A stretch of 64,000 bases of DNA from Nothophaeocryptopus gaeumannii (lineage: Eukaryota; Ascomycota; Dothideomycetes; Mycosphaerellales; Mycosphaerellaceae), in the NCBI GenBank assembly GCA_031771865.1, contig JASISA010000027.1:248001-312000 (forward strand), read 5' to 3'. Within the stretch, counting starts at the first letter, position 1, and each line of letters opens with the position of its first letter. Positions 21,068 to 32,084 of this stretch are shown here, piece by piece. The notes beneath the pieces were generated by a model. The model was not told where the DNA came from. It saw nothing but the letters and a program-made list of their open reading frames with translations, and did no database searches. A program made the position numbers and the translations under genes.

Positions 21068-23185
21068 ATGGCAGCAGATCAAGTGTAAGCAAGCTTGAGG
21101 GCCTCCCCACGCACTGTGCTGACTTTCGTGCTCCGAAGTGGCTCCTCGTATCTTCGGCGCGGGGGCGATGAAACAGAGAGAAAAGGCCTGTTCAAACGGC
21201 TGACACCCTTGAACATTCCTAATCCTTTGAAGCGAAAGAAGACAAACGAGTCGAGCGAAGCTGCTGTTTCTCGTGCTTCCATGTCCCGCCATACGACTAC
21301 CGAAACCGTCGATTCTCTCGCCTCCGGTGGTGCGCTTCTTTCGCCGACCGCATTTGCTATTGCCAGTGGAGGTAATATGCTCGCCCGAATCACTTCCAAC
21401 GAGACGGGGTATCTTGGTGAAGTCGATTCAAGCCCGCGGAAAGGAGATGGAAACGTTTTCCCCTCGATTGGGCCTTTATCTGTGGGAAGCGATGCCAGTT
21501 CGCACATCGGATCAAGCGCATTTGGTGATCGGAGCTCTGGAGTTTGGACCGCGATCACTACTCCAGCAACATCTAGCTTCAAACATGAGAAAGATGCTTT
21601 CGCCATGAGGGCTGGCATCCTTCCTTCGCCTTCGGTTGACAGCTCCAGAAGACCCAGCGCCTTTCCCGAGTACTTTGCTGATCAGAAGTATTCTGGATCT
21701 TCTGCCAGTGGCTCTCAGGCTGGGAGTGGCAAGGGCTCAGCCAAGTCTTCTGCCAGTGGCCCAAGTCGTGCGCTTATCACGAACGCTGCCAAGCAAGCTG
21801 CTCGGCCGCACGCTGCAACCTGGTCGAATGGGAGCAAGACCGGGAGTGGTAACGTCTTATCAACGCCTCAAGCTCACGCTCGAGCCACCTCCGATGGCGC
21901 GAGACCTGCTACCCAGGACACAACATTCAAATTCGCACATTCCCTACGAGATAACACAGCTGGGAAAGCTCACGGATCTCCCACTCCACTTGCGCCTCGC
22001 GAGCACCAACAGAAACTGTCTTCAAAGGCAGAAGCTTACAAGAAACAAGTGCTCAGTGCCGACCCAAAATCTCTTCCCATTGAAAAGCAGAACGGGCAAT
22101 CTACTTCGTCGATCTTCTCCAGTTTGAAGTCGATCGGCAAGTCGGACAACACCGAGAAGCAATCCGCCAAGAAGTCTCCAATTCCGTATCCAGGACATGA
22201 TAAGTGGGGCGAATTGTCGTATCACTCGAAGGTATTACCTCACACCAGCTGCTGATGAAGTCTAGAACAACATCAAACTAACACGTCTCAGATGAAACAA
22301 CGCGGCCAGCTCTCATCCTCCCTCTCCTCTTACAACTGGAGCGCCGCGATCCGACGCACTCAGCCACCCGTGGAAAGAACAGTCGGACCAGCTGGAGAGC
22401 CAGCAGACCCAAGACCTCCTCTGCTGCAACACATCTCAGAAAGCGAAGAAGATGCACAAAAATCTGTAGCCCCGCGCCTGCGAGCACCCAATGCACCGAT
22501 ACAACCAGGCGGTATCTCCCCGCGAATGACACCCGCCACCCTACCTACTACGCTGGACGAAGCAGACGAATACGACATCCTCAACGCCTCCTCCAACTCA
22601 GAAGATGGCGATGCCTCTAGCTCCACCAATTCTGATGAAGACTCGGATTCCTCATCCTCAGCCTGCAGCCACAAAAATCGTCGTCTCTCCAAAGCAATTG
22701 CCTCCTCAAATTCAAAGGGCAAAAGAGTAAGAGATGACTCCCATTTCCTCTCCACCTCCTCTGCAAAACTCCGCTCCGGCTCCATCGACCTGGACCTCCT
22801 AAGCAGCGCGCACGTCAAAGCAGCGAGTTTCGAGAAAATGAGTAAGAAGTCTCGCGAGGCCCGATCACAGGGAAGCCGCGGAAACCGGAATGGCGAAGGA
22901 GCTTCTTTTGGTAGTGGAAGCGGAGGGTACGAGGGAGCGAATCTGTCGCTTTGGAGGACGAATTCGAGGGTTGAGGAAAATGGGAGTATGTTTGTTCCTG
23001 CACACTCGGTGTCGTCTACTGGAGGGTCTGTGGCTAGGGTGGTGAGGATGCAGTCTGGAGCGAAGGTCAGGGCGGTAGGGATCGGGAAGCAGAGTATTCA
23101 AGAAGAGAAAGAGGATGTGGAGATGCAGGATGTTGAGGGGAAGGCAAATGCTGGGGTTGGCGGGTGTAGTTATTTTGGAGTATAA
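21068..23185 (+). CDS. Large Ser-rich, mostly disordered protein, probably nuclear
   Basis: Exons 21068-21084, 21139-22231 and 22292-23185 encode 667 residues. The introns are 54 nt (GTAAGC..GAAG, with CTGAC before the acceptor) and 60 nt (GTATTA..TCAG), and both keep frame. The tiny first exon (MAADQ) is supported because the longer upstream frame lacks an ATG. A basic segment comes early (RLTPLNIPNPLKRKK), then long Ser/Gly/Ala-rich stretches with SPxK/SPRK sites. A conserved-looking patch spans the second junction (HDKWGELSYHSK, then MKQRGQLSSSLSSYNW). An acidic Ser/Asp-rich run follows (NSDEDSDSSSSACSHKNRR), then a Gly-rich tail. No catalytic domain is seen. The composition suggests a regulatory or scaffold protein. 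The family is not recognised. Confidence 0.75.
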
Positions 23186-23515
23186 CAGAGGCTAATGGGA
23201 AGGGTTGATGTCTACTTTGGTCGATATTGTGGATGGAAGGACATCTGAATCTTGGCGCAGCGTAACCTAGACGCTAGATTTGGAAGGATTCGGCTTATGA
23301 CCCTTGAATATGACCAAGCTCGTAGCTAGCATGCCGAATGCATTCAATGCCGCTTTTTGTCCATTCCCATGTCCCGTAAGCACATGCAGGAATCAACAGA
23401 TTGGCGATGCCATGCAGGTGAAATATATCATATATATGGGCTGACATTCACGTACTGTTTTTGGGTCTTACCTATCTCTTTTGGTTTCGTTCAAGACTTT
23501 TATGTTTGCTACACC
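23186..23515. promoter_or_regulatory. Promoter region of the FAD oxidase, TATA-like element
   Basis: A run of alternating T and A at 23422-23438 lies about 80 nt before the ATG at 23516 and is the best TATA-box candidate. The rest of the spacer shows no gene. Confidence 0.35.
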
Positions 23516-24954
23516 ATGGCTCCCACTACCGAAGAGCACACCACCGCACTGAAATCTTTTCTCTCTCAGCACCCACACATTTTCTACGCTTTCCCCTCCT
23601 CCCCAAATTACGAAGAACTTCGAGTTTCCTACATCCTCAACACCGGCATCACACCCCTCGCCATCGTCCGCCCTCAATCCGCCTCCGACGTGGGTGCTAT
23701 CGTAAAATTCACGACTCAAAATAATGTACCTTTCACAGTCCGCTCCGGAGGCCACGACGTCTTCGGGCGATGCTTTGCCCCTGGAGCCCTATGCATTGAC
23801 GTCCGCTCACTCAACACCATCCACTTATCCCACTCCAAGGACTACGTCACAATCGTCGGCGGAACCCTCTCTGGCGACCTCGCCAAATACTTAGCATCGC
23901 ACGGTCTGGCGACTGCCATGGGAGCGATTGGGGATGTGGGGATGACTGGATGGGCGACTCATGGAGGGTATAGTCCGTTATGTGCGGCGATGGGGTTGGG
24001 TGTTGATGATATCGCTGGGGCGAGGGTAGTAGATGCGCAAGGAGAAGTGGTGGATGCGGATAGGGAGATGTTGGAGGGGGTGAAGGGGGGAGGAGGGGCG
24101 ATGGGAGTTGTTGTAGAGTTGGATTTGAAGGTTTATAGGCTTGAGAAGGTGAGTGTGCGGATGGGTGGGAGGGGAGTGTTGTGGGCTGACGATGAGTGTA
24201 GTTGTTGACTGATGCAATTTTGTTCGAATCCTCGGACTTGACGAGGACGATTGGTGAATTTTATGCTGGATATGAGAAGTTGAAGGAGGAAGGTCTGCCA
24301 AATGCTGTCGGCTTGCAGGCAAGCTGTATCAATCTTCCGGGAATGGGCAAGACTTGGATCGTTTTATTCATCTGGGCATCAGATGATCATGAAGAAGGCC
24401 ACAAATGGCTCGAGAAGGTCAAAGTCCTTGGCACACCCATCCATAATGATGCGAAGGCCATGACGATGCCCGAATGGCAAGCTTCGAGCGCCAAGTTGGT
24501 TCCAAAGCAGACGTACGGCAGAGACAATACCGTGAATCTGTATAACGTCACCCCTGAAGTTACGGCCGTGACGGGAAAGCACGTCAACGCCATGCCTGAG
24601 GATCCAGCGACTCTGTTCACACTCCATGAAGTTCGCGGTCCCTCAGCAGAGCCGCACGGCAACAGCGTATTTGCTGAACGGAAGCCGCACTACATGCTCG
24701 AGCTGCTAGCGTTCTCTAGCACAGAAGATTACACTGCGGCCTGGGACTGGGCGCAGAGCTTCCGGAACGATATACTGAAGACTGATCCGAGTAATATTGC
24801 GATGTCGACGTATATTTCCTTAACGTCCACGGAGCAGTATAAGTCGGAGAACGTATATGGAGATAAATGGTCGAGGTTGGTTGAGATTAAGAAGAACTAT
24901 GATCCTGAGAACGTATTTTGCAACGCACTGCCGAAGTTCTCGTTGTCAGCCTAA
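23516..24954 (+). CDS. Intracellular FAD-linked oxidase (6-hydroxynicotine oxidase / BBE family)
   Basis: Two exons, 23516-24148 and 24202-24954, with a 53-nt intron (GTGAGT..TGTAG); 461 residues, the usual family length. The ATG at 23516 sits in a good context (ACACCATGGC), and the open frame upstream of it has no ATG with coding support. The PCMH FAD domain shows VRSGGHD, with His about 80 as the covalent FAD site, and WATHGGYSPLCAAMGLGVDD. The C-terminal BBE motif is RLVEIKKNYDPENVF. There is no signal peptide, unlike the oxidase at the left edge. Members oxidise alkaloid-like amines, sugars or tailor secondary metabolites; the substrate is not predictable. No biosynthetic core gene is adjacent. 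Confidence 0.88.
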
Positions 24955-25534
24955 CGTCGATACTAGAAGAGAGAGAACGTACTGCTCGGTCGTTGGATGC
25001 ACTAGATGAAGATGATCTTGAGGATGTTGTTTGATCATGGTCTTGGCATATGGGAATATGCTTCGTTGTAGAGCTGCAAGAAGCGCCAATGAATCATGAA
25101 TGTCACGTAGTCATCTCCATGATCCCAGCTTGAGCGTCCAGCGTGTCTCGATGACCTTCAGCCAGCTTTCCGATTCCAGAAGTCCCCTGCAGAGCATCGT
25201 GGCCTGATCTCACCAAGTGCGCTGTATGGGCTGACAGCTTCGTGATGAAGTCGCTGCAGGCTGCGTGTCTGTTTGAGAGGCTCCCAAACAATCGCGTTAC
25301 ATGCAAAAGAACTTCATCTTCGCCACTCACGATGATGTGAGCGGTGGCCCTGGTTGACGTGAAGATAATGTCGATGCTTTTGTGACGTTGGTCTCAAAAC
25401 GGGGGACTGCGAGATGAAGTTGACTTCGAGTGGAGTGCCTGAGGCTACAACGCTAGACCTGATTGGGGAGCATGCGACCTCAAGATTTTGTGTACGACGG
25501 CAGACTCTTTCCTTCGTCGAAGTAGGCAATCACA
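24955..25534. other. Intergenic region
   Basis: Only short overlapping ORFs without domains. It serves as the 3' flank of the FAD oxidase and the promoter of CMS1. Confidence 0.45.
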
Positions 25535-26516
25535 ATGTCCGACTCAGAAGACCAAGCTGGCATACCGCTGATAGAGGACCTCTCCGACTCTTCCGAGCCA
25601 ACGAACACAAAATCCTCCAAGCGAAAGCGGACCACCGACGATGTTGAAGAGCAGGTGGCAGCGAAGAAAGCAGCGAGGAAAGAGAGAAGGAAGTTGAAGA
25701 AGCCGAAAGATGTCGACGAGAGCGCTTTGGATGCGGAGTTGGGCATCAATCATGCCGTCGCACATATGGACAGCAGCCTGATGGCAGACCATATCGCACA
25801 GCGGACGAGGAGGTTCCAGCCGGAGCTGAGCTTGGTTGAGGCGGAGGATTGGAGGATAGCAGGTGAGAGAGCAGCTTGACGATGAGGAATAAATGGATCG
25901 GTGGCTAATTTGCGGTCCAGAGAACTACATTATCGATACCACATCATACTCGAAAGACCGAACAACCGACAATCTGCCCGACTTTCTCGAACACTTCGCT
26001 GGGGCCAGGCGGAACAAGAGGGGCAAGAAGCTGTCTGGTGCTCCTTCTGAGAAGGGCTCGCCGCATACGCTGCTGGTCGCTGGGGCTGGTCTGAGGGCTG
26101 CGGACCTGACCAGAGCATTGAGAGGGTTCCAGACGAAAGATGCCATGGTGGCCAAGCTCTTCGCCAAGCATATCAAGATGAAGGAAGCCATCGAAATGGC
26201 GAAGAAGACGCGAATGAGCATAGGTGTTGGGACGCCTCAACGGCTGTACGACCTGCTTGAAGATGGTACGTTCCTCCCGATGTCTGCTTGTTTGCTGTGT
26301 AGATCGTTGGGGGCTGTGCAGCTGACTGAGATAGGTGCCTTGTCCTCGAAACATCTCGAGCGGATCGTCGTTGACGCCTCGCATATCGACCAGAAGAAGC
26401 GGGGCGTACTCGACATGAAGGAGCTGCAAGTACCCCTAGTCAAGCTGCTCACCCGAGCTGCTTTGAAGGAGCGGTACGGCAGCGGCGAAGGCAAAATCGA
26501 ACTGCTGTTCTTCTGA
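25535..26516 (+). CDS. CMS1: CMS1-like ribosome biogenesis protein
   Basis: Three exons (25535-25862, 25921-26265, 26335-26516), 284 residues. The introns of 58 and 69 nt have GTGAGA and GTACGT donors and keep frame. The N-terminus is acidic then Lys/Arg-rich (KKAARKERRKLKKPKD), as in nucleolar proteins. The core keeps degenerate helicase-like blocks known from Cms1: HTLLVAGAGLRAADLTRAL, SIGVGTPQRLYDLL and RIVVDASHIDQKKRG. In yeast Cms1 is a factor of the 90S pre-ribosome (small subunit processome) in the nucleolus. The length and the order of motifs fit. The domain lacks the ATPase motifs of true DEAD-box helicases, which is normal for this family. Confidence 0.86.
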
Positions 26517-27046
26517 GCACCGCAACGCAAGTTTCGGTGCAATGCGACCGGTTTCGATTCCCGAACGAGCCTACTTCCCGCTTCTCAGCACAGTGACCAT
26601 GCCGTGCGCATTGAGTCGACCACCGGCTATTCAGAGCCAACGGATACAAGAGTGACACAACCACCGCGTGGTGGCTGCCACCTGCCGTGACAGGCTTTTG
26701 ACAGATGTCTGTACCCGGCAACATACGATGTCAATCATCACGTAGGTGTTTGCCATTACCTCACGTCTCACAAGTTCTCACATTTCTTGAACCTACGGAA
26801 GTCCTTTCACACCATATTCCGATAGCATGACAGCAAAGAGAAGGCCTAGAGCATGAGGAAGGCACGCTACTGGCAGGTTACGCACGGACCGCAATAGCAA
26901 GATAAACCTTCATCCAGCCCTTCAGTAGCCACGCTTTTTCTCACTTGGCAACACATACTCATTAACACAATAGGAAGCACTTCAGCACCCTCTTTTCACA
27001 ACACCATACTGAGACAACAATACCATTCATCGACAGCAACACGGCT
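26517..27046. other. Intergenic region
   Basis: No gene is supported. The final 150 nt are rich in A and C (repeated CAACA, ACACC), like fungal 5' leaders, and end at the CFEM-like gene's ATG. Confidence 0.45.
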
Positions 27047-28438
27047 ATGCGCGCCATCCTCCTACTCATCGGCTTGCTGTTGGCCGCCGTTGAGGCCGCC
27101 GACAAGCGCAGTGAGTGAACGTCCATCCTTCAGCACCCACTTCGCTAATAACAAGCTACAGCCTGCACGCTCTGTTGGGAGGAAGCCTCTAATGTTGTCA
27201 ACTGCAAGAGGGTAGCCGAGGGCTGGCCATTTGACTGTCTCTGCAACAAGAAAGTCTACGAGAACGTGAGGAGTCGCCCTTCCGCTTTTCGAAACGCGCA
27301 TCACTGACTGAGATTGCAGTACTTCTCTCTCTGCAATGCCCAGTGCCAAGGTGTGGACGATATGCTCCCTAGGAAAGTCTGCGCGAATCTCAAGGAGAGC
27401 GCCAACGTCAAGTGGCCGAACGTGACGGCTACCGCCGCGTCTCCAACCGTCGCCTCTCCGAAGGCGAGCCAAGATCTGAGCCCTCGCAACGCCCTCTGGA
27501 TCAACGGCAAGCCTGATTTCGTCCCGAGTTTGAGCCAAGAGTGCAAGGACACCAACCTTCGCAACTGTCTGCGCCTGCTTAAGCCCGACATCAGCGCAGC
27601 GCCGGTCTGGCCGTCAAAGCGCTCCGCCGAAGCCGAAGCGCTTATTGTCACGGAGGATATTATCGGCCGAGGATACGAAGCAACCAGCGCCCATGAGCCT
27701 GCCAATGTCCCTACTCAGGTTCTTGACACGCCCTGGATCGGCTTCTGTGGCATCGAAGGCTCTCCCTGCGACTACGCTGTTCCTCACGACCATCACAGCC
27801 ATCCTGGCGATCCCGCTGCGAAAGTTGCCGGCGGAGAAACCCTCCCCATCCCCCCAGCCGCCCCTTGGGTAGGATCGTGTGGCGCTCCAGGCTCCCCGTG
27901 CGATAGACGCGAATCTGATACGACGCTGTCGACCTTCGTACGCACCACGTCGACTGTTCCGAGCGAGAACGCTACTGCCGGCAAGCGGGATACAAATCAA
28001 CATTTCACAACTCACACCACCGACACAGCTACCTCATCGCCATTTGCAACACAAACATGCTCCCCGTCTAACCCCATTTCCCCTTCCTCCTTACACCAAC
28101 TGGGCTACCCAGCCTGCGGCATCTCAATCCCCGTCTCACCATCCATGCCATTGAGCAACGTCTCCATGTGCTGTGCACCGGCTACACACGTGGAGACGAC
28201 GGACAATTGTTTCTATTACTGTCGCCTTCCTCCAAACTCTCCCAAGGAAAATTTCGAGAAATGCCTTGGCAGAAATGCTCCGGGGCTGGGTCAAGGGGGC
28301 TTGGCAATTGTTTGTAATACCCAGACGACTGGGCACAAGGGGGTTGCTTTCTCGAATGGAGGGAAGAAGACTGCGTTTCCTGGTAGGGCTTCGATGGTAG
28401 CTGTAGTAGCAGGCGTTTTGGAGATGCTGCGCGGTTGA
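27047..28438 (+). CDS. Secreted CFEM-like GPI-type protein with alpha-pheromone-like cores
   Basis: Exons 27047-27110, 27162-27265 and 27320-28438 (428 residues); introns of 51 and 54 nt keep frame. The signal peptide is MRAILLLIGLLLAAVEA. Residues 23-77 hold eight Cys (23, 26, 36, 47, 49, 61, 65, 77) in a CFEM-like order, with Asp46 before the C-x-C pair; spacing is slightly off the CFEM consensus. A dibasic KR followed by SAEAEA is at 156-163. Two similar units follow: PWIGFCGIEGSPCD (194-207) and PWVGSCGAPGSPCD (238-251), both C-x3-G-x2-C, and the second is followed by RR. A second Cys-rich region (VSMCCAP..DNCFYYC..CLG..IVCN) precedes a short hydrophobic C-terminus that suggests a GPI anchor. 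Likely a wall or plasma-membrane protein; CFEM proteins act in haem uptake, adhesion or host interaction. Confidence 0.78.
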
Positions 28439-28910
28439 GAGGTATGCGAATATGTGATCTCCCCGAGGGGCTGAGTAAATTGGCTAGCTGGATAGTATGA
28501 CAACCGCGGTCGGTTGATTTGGTTCTCGAGGGGATACGGAGTTTGGAGTGACCATGCACTTTGATAGTCGATGACAAAATTGGGGTAGGGAATTGAGAAG
28601 ATAGCATCAAAACCGTGGATGCATTTTATACAGGTGTTTTATACTTCACTACCGAAGTATCTCTGTATATGATTCTCCGGCAGAGCTAGACTTCACTACT
28701 ACGTGTTCTCTTAATTGCTGTACATTGAGAGCTCGCTCTGCTCTTTGCAAAAGCCACCGCGCATTGTAGCCTTGGCTTGACCTCCTCTCTTCAACACTAC
28801 TCGCCGCGGCATTGTGTTCCAGCCTCTCTGGTGGGCTTGGCATGGCGCTCTTCGGCTTCCGCTGGTCCTGACTTCCTCTCAATATTCATTGCCTATCCCT
28901 CTCTAGCCTC
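28439..28910. other. Convergent spacer
   Basis: Lies between the converging 3' ends of the CFEM-like gene and the mitochondrial TPR-like gene. No gene is supported. Confidence 0.45.
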
Positions 28911-30650
28911 TCACCCAAACCAAATTCCCGTCTGGCTACTAGCGCTCACAGCCTGCGCACTCAAGCCTTCCCGAATAATCTTCTCCCTCATCGTGCTGAC
29001 CCTCCTTTGCTCATGTTCCAGTTCCGCCCTCCCATCTTCAGCCAGAGCCTTCGAGCTCTGCCAAAACTTCCACGAACTCCCCTTCTCCGCCACCATCTCC
29101 GGCTGTTCCATCAATCTCGCAACCATCATCTCCCAGTTCCCTATACCCGTCATCAGACACTCCTTGCATTTCTTCTTCTCGACCTCGGTTTCTTTGTCAG
29201 TTGATCGGAGCGCCTCGCTTCGAAGTTGTGCATCCGCTATCGCGAATGCTTGCTTCGTCCAGCCTAGACCTTCTTTTTGATGGGGACCTTTGCCCGCGAA
29301 CATGATCTCGCCGATGTAGAGCATCAACTCTGATTCAGTGCATGACGGCTGTGATGATGGTCTGATCAAGGGTATGTCGCCTGAAGGTGGCGGGTCAGGG
29401 AATTTTGGCGGAGTGAAGAGGAAGTTCCAGAGAGTGAACTTCTCTTTGTGAGGCGGTAGAAGTGGAAATGGGGAGACTGGTGCTGTGCGCTGGGCTCGGA
29501 GGACGGACAGGAGTATTGGAAGCGCGGTGTCGATGTGGCCTGTCCGAGCGTCGTGAATTGCTAGGGCTGTTGTTGAGCGGAGGAGGTTTGGTGTCACTTT
29601 ATCTGATGCTGATTCCTTGAGAACAAAGGTGTTCGAGTCGATAATCTCTGATGGGTTGGAATCAAGTGATAGACCCTCCTTTGCGATATCAATGCCCCAT
29701 TTGTACATTTCTGAAGCTGCATCGTTCAGACCTTTAAACTCCAGCCAGTTAGCATATCCAAGAGCAGCATCGATCTTCTGTCCTGTCGTAAATCCGCGTC
29801 CAGTAAGAATGCGCATGTAGAACGTCTCCGGCGCCGGGTACGGAGCAATGCAATCCTCTTCCTTCGGAGCAGTCTTCATATACGGTGGTGTAGGTCTCGG
29901 ATCCGGATTACTAGGCCCAATCATAACATCTTTGGGAAACACCAAGTTCCTCGTCTGATCCAGCACCATGCCATCGAGATGCTCAGCAGCTTTCGCACAC
30001 AGCATGGCCACCTCAAAGTATCCCGCCTTCCATGGCCAGCTCTTCGCATTCACATCAAAGCCCGCTCTCCCAACTCCGGGTACCAGGATCTCCTCGTCCT
30101 CTCCGGCAGCTTCTTGTAGACCCTTCCCTTCGTTCTCGGGATCTTCCAATCGCTGCAGACAATTGCGCATCTGCGATCCAACTTTCGCCCAATCGATGAT
30201 GCCGCCCGTTGTCGCGCCGCCTAGTTCCGGGTCGCTGAAGACTCGCGCAGCTCTCAGAATATGTCGCGTCCAGAAGCGCCACTCATCTGGCGTAGGATTG
30301 TTGCGTTCATCTTGTTCTATGTTGAACCCGAACCAAGCTATCCCGCCCAATATGAGAAACGTCCAGCCAATGAGGGTCCATTTCGCCGCGAGTACGAATT
30401 GCTCTTTTACGAAGCGCTTGTTCTCGGTGCTCAGAAGACGCGCTATTTGGCCATTAAGGGGTGATCGGCGGCGGCTAGATAGAGGTTGCGATAGGTATGG
30501 GAGCTGTGGGCGGGGCGTATGGGAGGCGAGGAGCAGGAGCTGCGTGTTTTGCGTGAAAGCCCGCGGTTTGGGTATTCTGTGTTCTGAGCTGGGAGGGCGG
30601 AGAGGTCGTATAGAGCGAATTCTAGCAGTCGGCGCGCGGACAGACAACAT
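28911..30650 (-). CDS. Mitochondrial membrane TPR-like protein
   Basis: Single exon, 579 residues from ATG 30650; the open frame further upstream has no better ATG. The N-terminus MLSVRAPTARIRSIRPLR is Arg-rich, without acidic residues, and is a clear mitochondrial presequence. A single membrane span follows at about residues 90-112 (WTLIGWTFLILGGIAWFGF). The rest is helical with repeat-like segments (AALGYANWLEFKGLNDAAS, TTALAIHDARTGHIDTALP), typical of TPR/Sel1-type repeats, and has a C-terminal Lys/Glu-rich helix. The family is a conserved but poorly described ascomycete mitochondrial protein. It faces the VMA22 gene head to head with about 170 nt between. Confidence 0.72.
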   Translation of the reverse strand: MLSVRAPTARIRSIRPLRPPSSEHRIPKPRAFTQNTQLLLLASHTPRPQLPYLSQPLSSRRRSPLNGQIARLLSTENKRFVKEQFVLAAKWTLIGWTFLILGGIAWFGFNIEQDERNNPTPDEWRFWTRHILRAARVFSDPELGGATTGGIIDWAKVGSQMRNCLQRLEDPENEGKGLQEAAGEDEEILVPGVGRAGFDVNAKSWPWKAGYFEVAMLCAKAAEHLDGMVLDQTRNLVFPKDVMIGPSNPDPRPTPPYMKTAPKEEDCIAPYPAPETFYMRILTGRGFTTGQKIDAALGYANWLEFKGLNDAASEMYKWGIDIAKEGLSLDSNPSEIIDSNTFVLKESASDKVTPNLLRSTTALAIHDARTGHIDTALPILLSVLRAQRTAPVSPFPLLPPHKEKFTLWNFLFTPPKFPDPPPSGDIPLIRPSSQPSCTESELMLYIGEIMFAGKGPHQKEGLGWTKQAFAIADAQLRSEALRSTDKETEVEKKKCKECLMTGIGNWEMMVARLMEQPEMVAEKGSSWKFWQSSKALAEDGRAELEHEQRRVSTMREKIIREGLSAQAVSASSQTGIWFG

Positions 30651-30823
30651 AACGATCGTAAGTGGTACTGCAGTATGGAAGCATTGGCTTGGAGATGGTG
30701 ATGTCGGCGACGCAGACACGCCAAGACCGGGCTCGAGGCGAGGTTCGTTCGACTTCACGTCTTCACTCACAAGTGTCTTGACATCAACTAGCAACAACCA
30801 CAGTGCCTCATTCGGACATCAAA
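30651..30823. promoter_or_regulatory. Short bidirectional promoter (TPR-like protein / VMA22)
   Basis: Only 173 nt separate the two divergent ATGs, so both genes must share this region for initiation. No TATA box is evident, which is common for housekeeping genes. Confidence 0.6.
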
Positions 30824-31591
30824 ATGTCTTCAAACGAGGAGCCTACGGCTTTGCAAGACCGTCTCGATGCACTATGGATCTCATATCTGGACTTGCTTGA
30901 CCAATATACTTCCGCGCAGGCAGCCATCAGGAAGCATATGGGTTCTGGGTTCTTCTCGTTGGCACAGGCCAATTTCAAGACATCTGGCCGCCGGTATGGA
31001 CAGGACTACTACGATCAGCGAGCCATTGCCACCTTGAAGGCATATATCAAGCCAGGGCAGAACAGACCCGAGGTAGAAGTAGTACGAGTCACGCCGAACG
31101 GTGCGGATGATAGCGAGAAACCGCACGGCCAGGACGAAGACTATGAGAGCTCTCGTTCAACTGATGAGTCGAGTCACAAGTCATTGGCTAAGAACGAGCC
31201 AAAACAACTTGCCACTCCAGAAGCGACTCCTGAGCCGGAGAGTGCAGATGATGCTGGCGCATCTACCGGATCGCCACCTTTGGCACAGCCCCAGGACGAA
31301 TCCAAGACACCCGCGGATGACGAGAAAGGCGACCATCAGACCAAATCCCCAATTGATCCTCATGACCCTATCCGATGGTTCGGGATTCTCGTGCCTGCGG
31401 CGCTCCGCCAAGCCCAATCCTCTTTCCGATCAGCCGCGCTGGAGGACGATGCTGTATCGAAGGCTGTCAATGCTGCGAGGGCTTTGAGAGACGTTGAGAT
31501 TGATATTAGAAGGCTCAAGAAGACGCTCCGTAGGGCGGGCAGGGCGGTCAGTAGGACGGAGGATGCCAAGCCAAAGGCTGGGACTGAATGA
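30824..31591 (+). CDS. VMA22: V-ATPase assembly factor Vma22-like
   Basis: Single exon, 255 residues from ATG 30824; the frame opens slightly upstream but only with a GTG. The N-terminal helix (LDALWISYLDLLDQYTSAQ) leads to GFFSLAQANFKTSG and YGQDYYDQRAIATLKAYI. After a long acidic, Ser/Pro-rich linker comes the C-terminal motif DPIRWFGILVPAALRQAQS and a coiled region. This two-part layout is that of fungal Vma22 (CCDC115 in animals), an ER protein which with Vma12 and Vma21 assembles the V0 sector of the vacuolar proton ATPase. Identification rests on both ends; the linker is variable in the family. Confidence 0.86.
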   Translation: MSSNEEPTALQDRLDALWISYLDLLDQYTSAQAAIRKHMGSGFFSLAQANFKTSGRRYGQDYYDQRAIATLKAYIKPGQNRPEVEVVRVTPNGADDSEKPHGQDEDYESSRSTDESSHKSLAKNEPKQLATPEATPEPESADDAGASTGSPPLAQPQDESKTPADDEKGDHQTKSPIDPHDPIRWFGILVPAALRQAQSSFRSAALEDDAVSKAVNAARALRDVEIDIRRLKKTLRRAGRAVSRTEDAKPKAGTE

Positions 31592-32084
31592 TCACTGAAC
31601 TTGCTCGAGTCACTCGCACCACTTGGAAGACGCTCAGTTGTATGCAAGACCATTAGAATATGATTAAGGACCGGGGCATCCGGGCCATGCCCTTGTACGA
31701 ATGACTCTGCTCTGTGCTTGTGCTGGCCTCAAGGACTTGGGCCCCATGCCAAGTTCAGCTCTCGAGGCTGAATGATCAAACAACAGGCATACTGCGAACT
31801 GATGGGCTAAAGTACAATGATCCTGCCGCTTAATTTACGTTGGCCAGGAGAATATATGTTTCTGGCAATATCGCTCCTAGTCCCTCCAACACAGCAGAAA
31901 TTGCAAACATACTCGACAACATTGGAACCCAGCCACCAGCCCCCAAGCTTGGCCTTGACATCACTGATTTATCCTTCGATCTGCTCAGGTCAATATCGTC
32001 AATCCATCTGATCGATAGCTCTAACCTGCCGTGAAGCGTTACGCTTGCTCAGTACTTCTTGGACCTTTGCTGTCGATAGCGACC
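31592..32084. other. Intergenic region
   Basis: Two short overlapping ORFs at 31817-32034 have no domain. The region is treated as the VMA22 3' flank and the promoter of the next gene. Confidence 0.4.

Noticed and set aside
23357..23515. 53-codon N-terminal extension of the FAD oxidase frame
   Set aside because: It begins without a usable ATG and covers the TATA-like promoter; the ATG at 23516 has a better context and family-typical length.
26540..26575. T-loop-like GGTTTCGATTCCCG
   Set aside because: No cloverleaf arms or A box can be paired around it.
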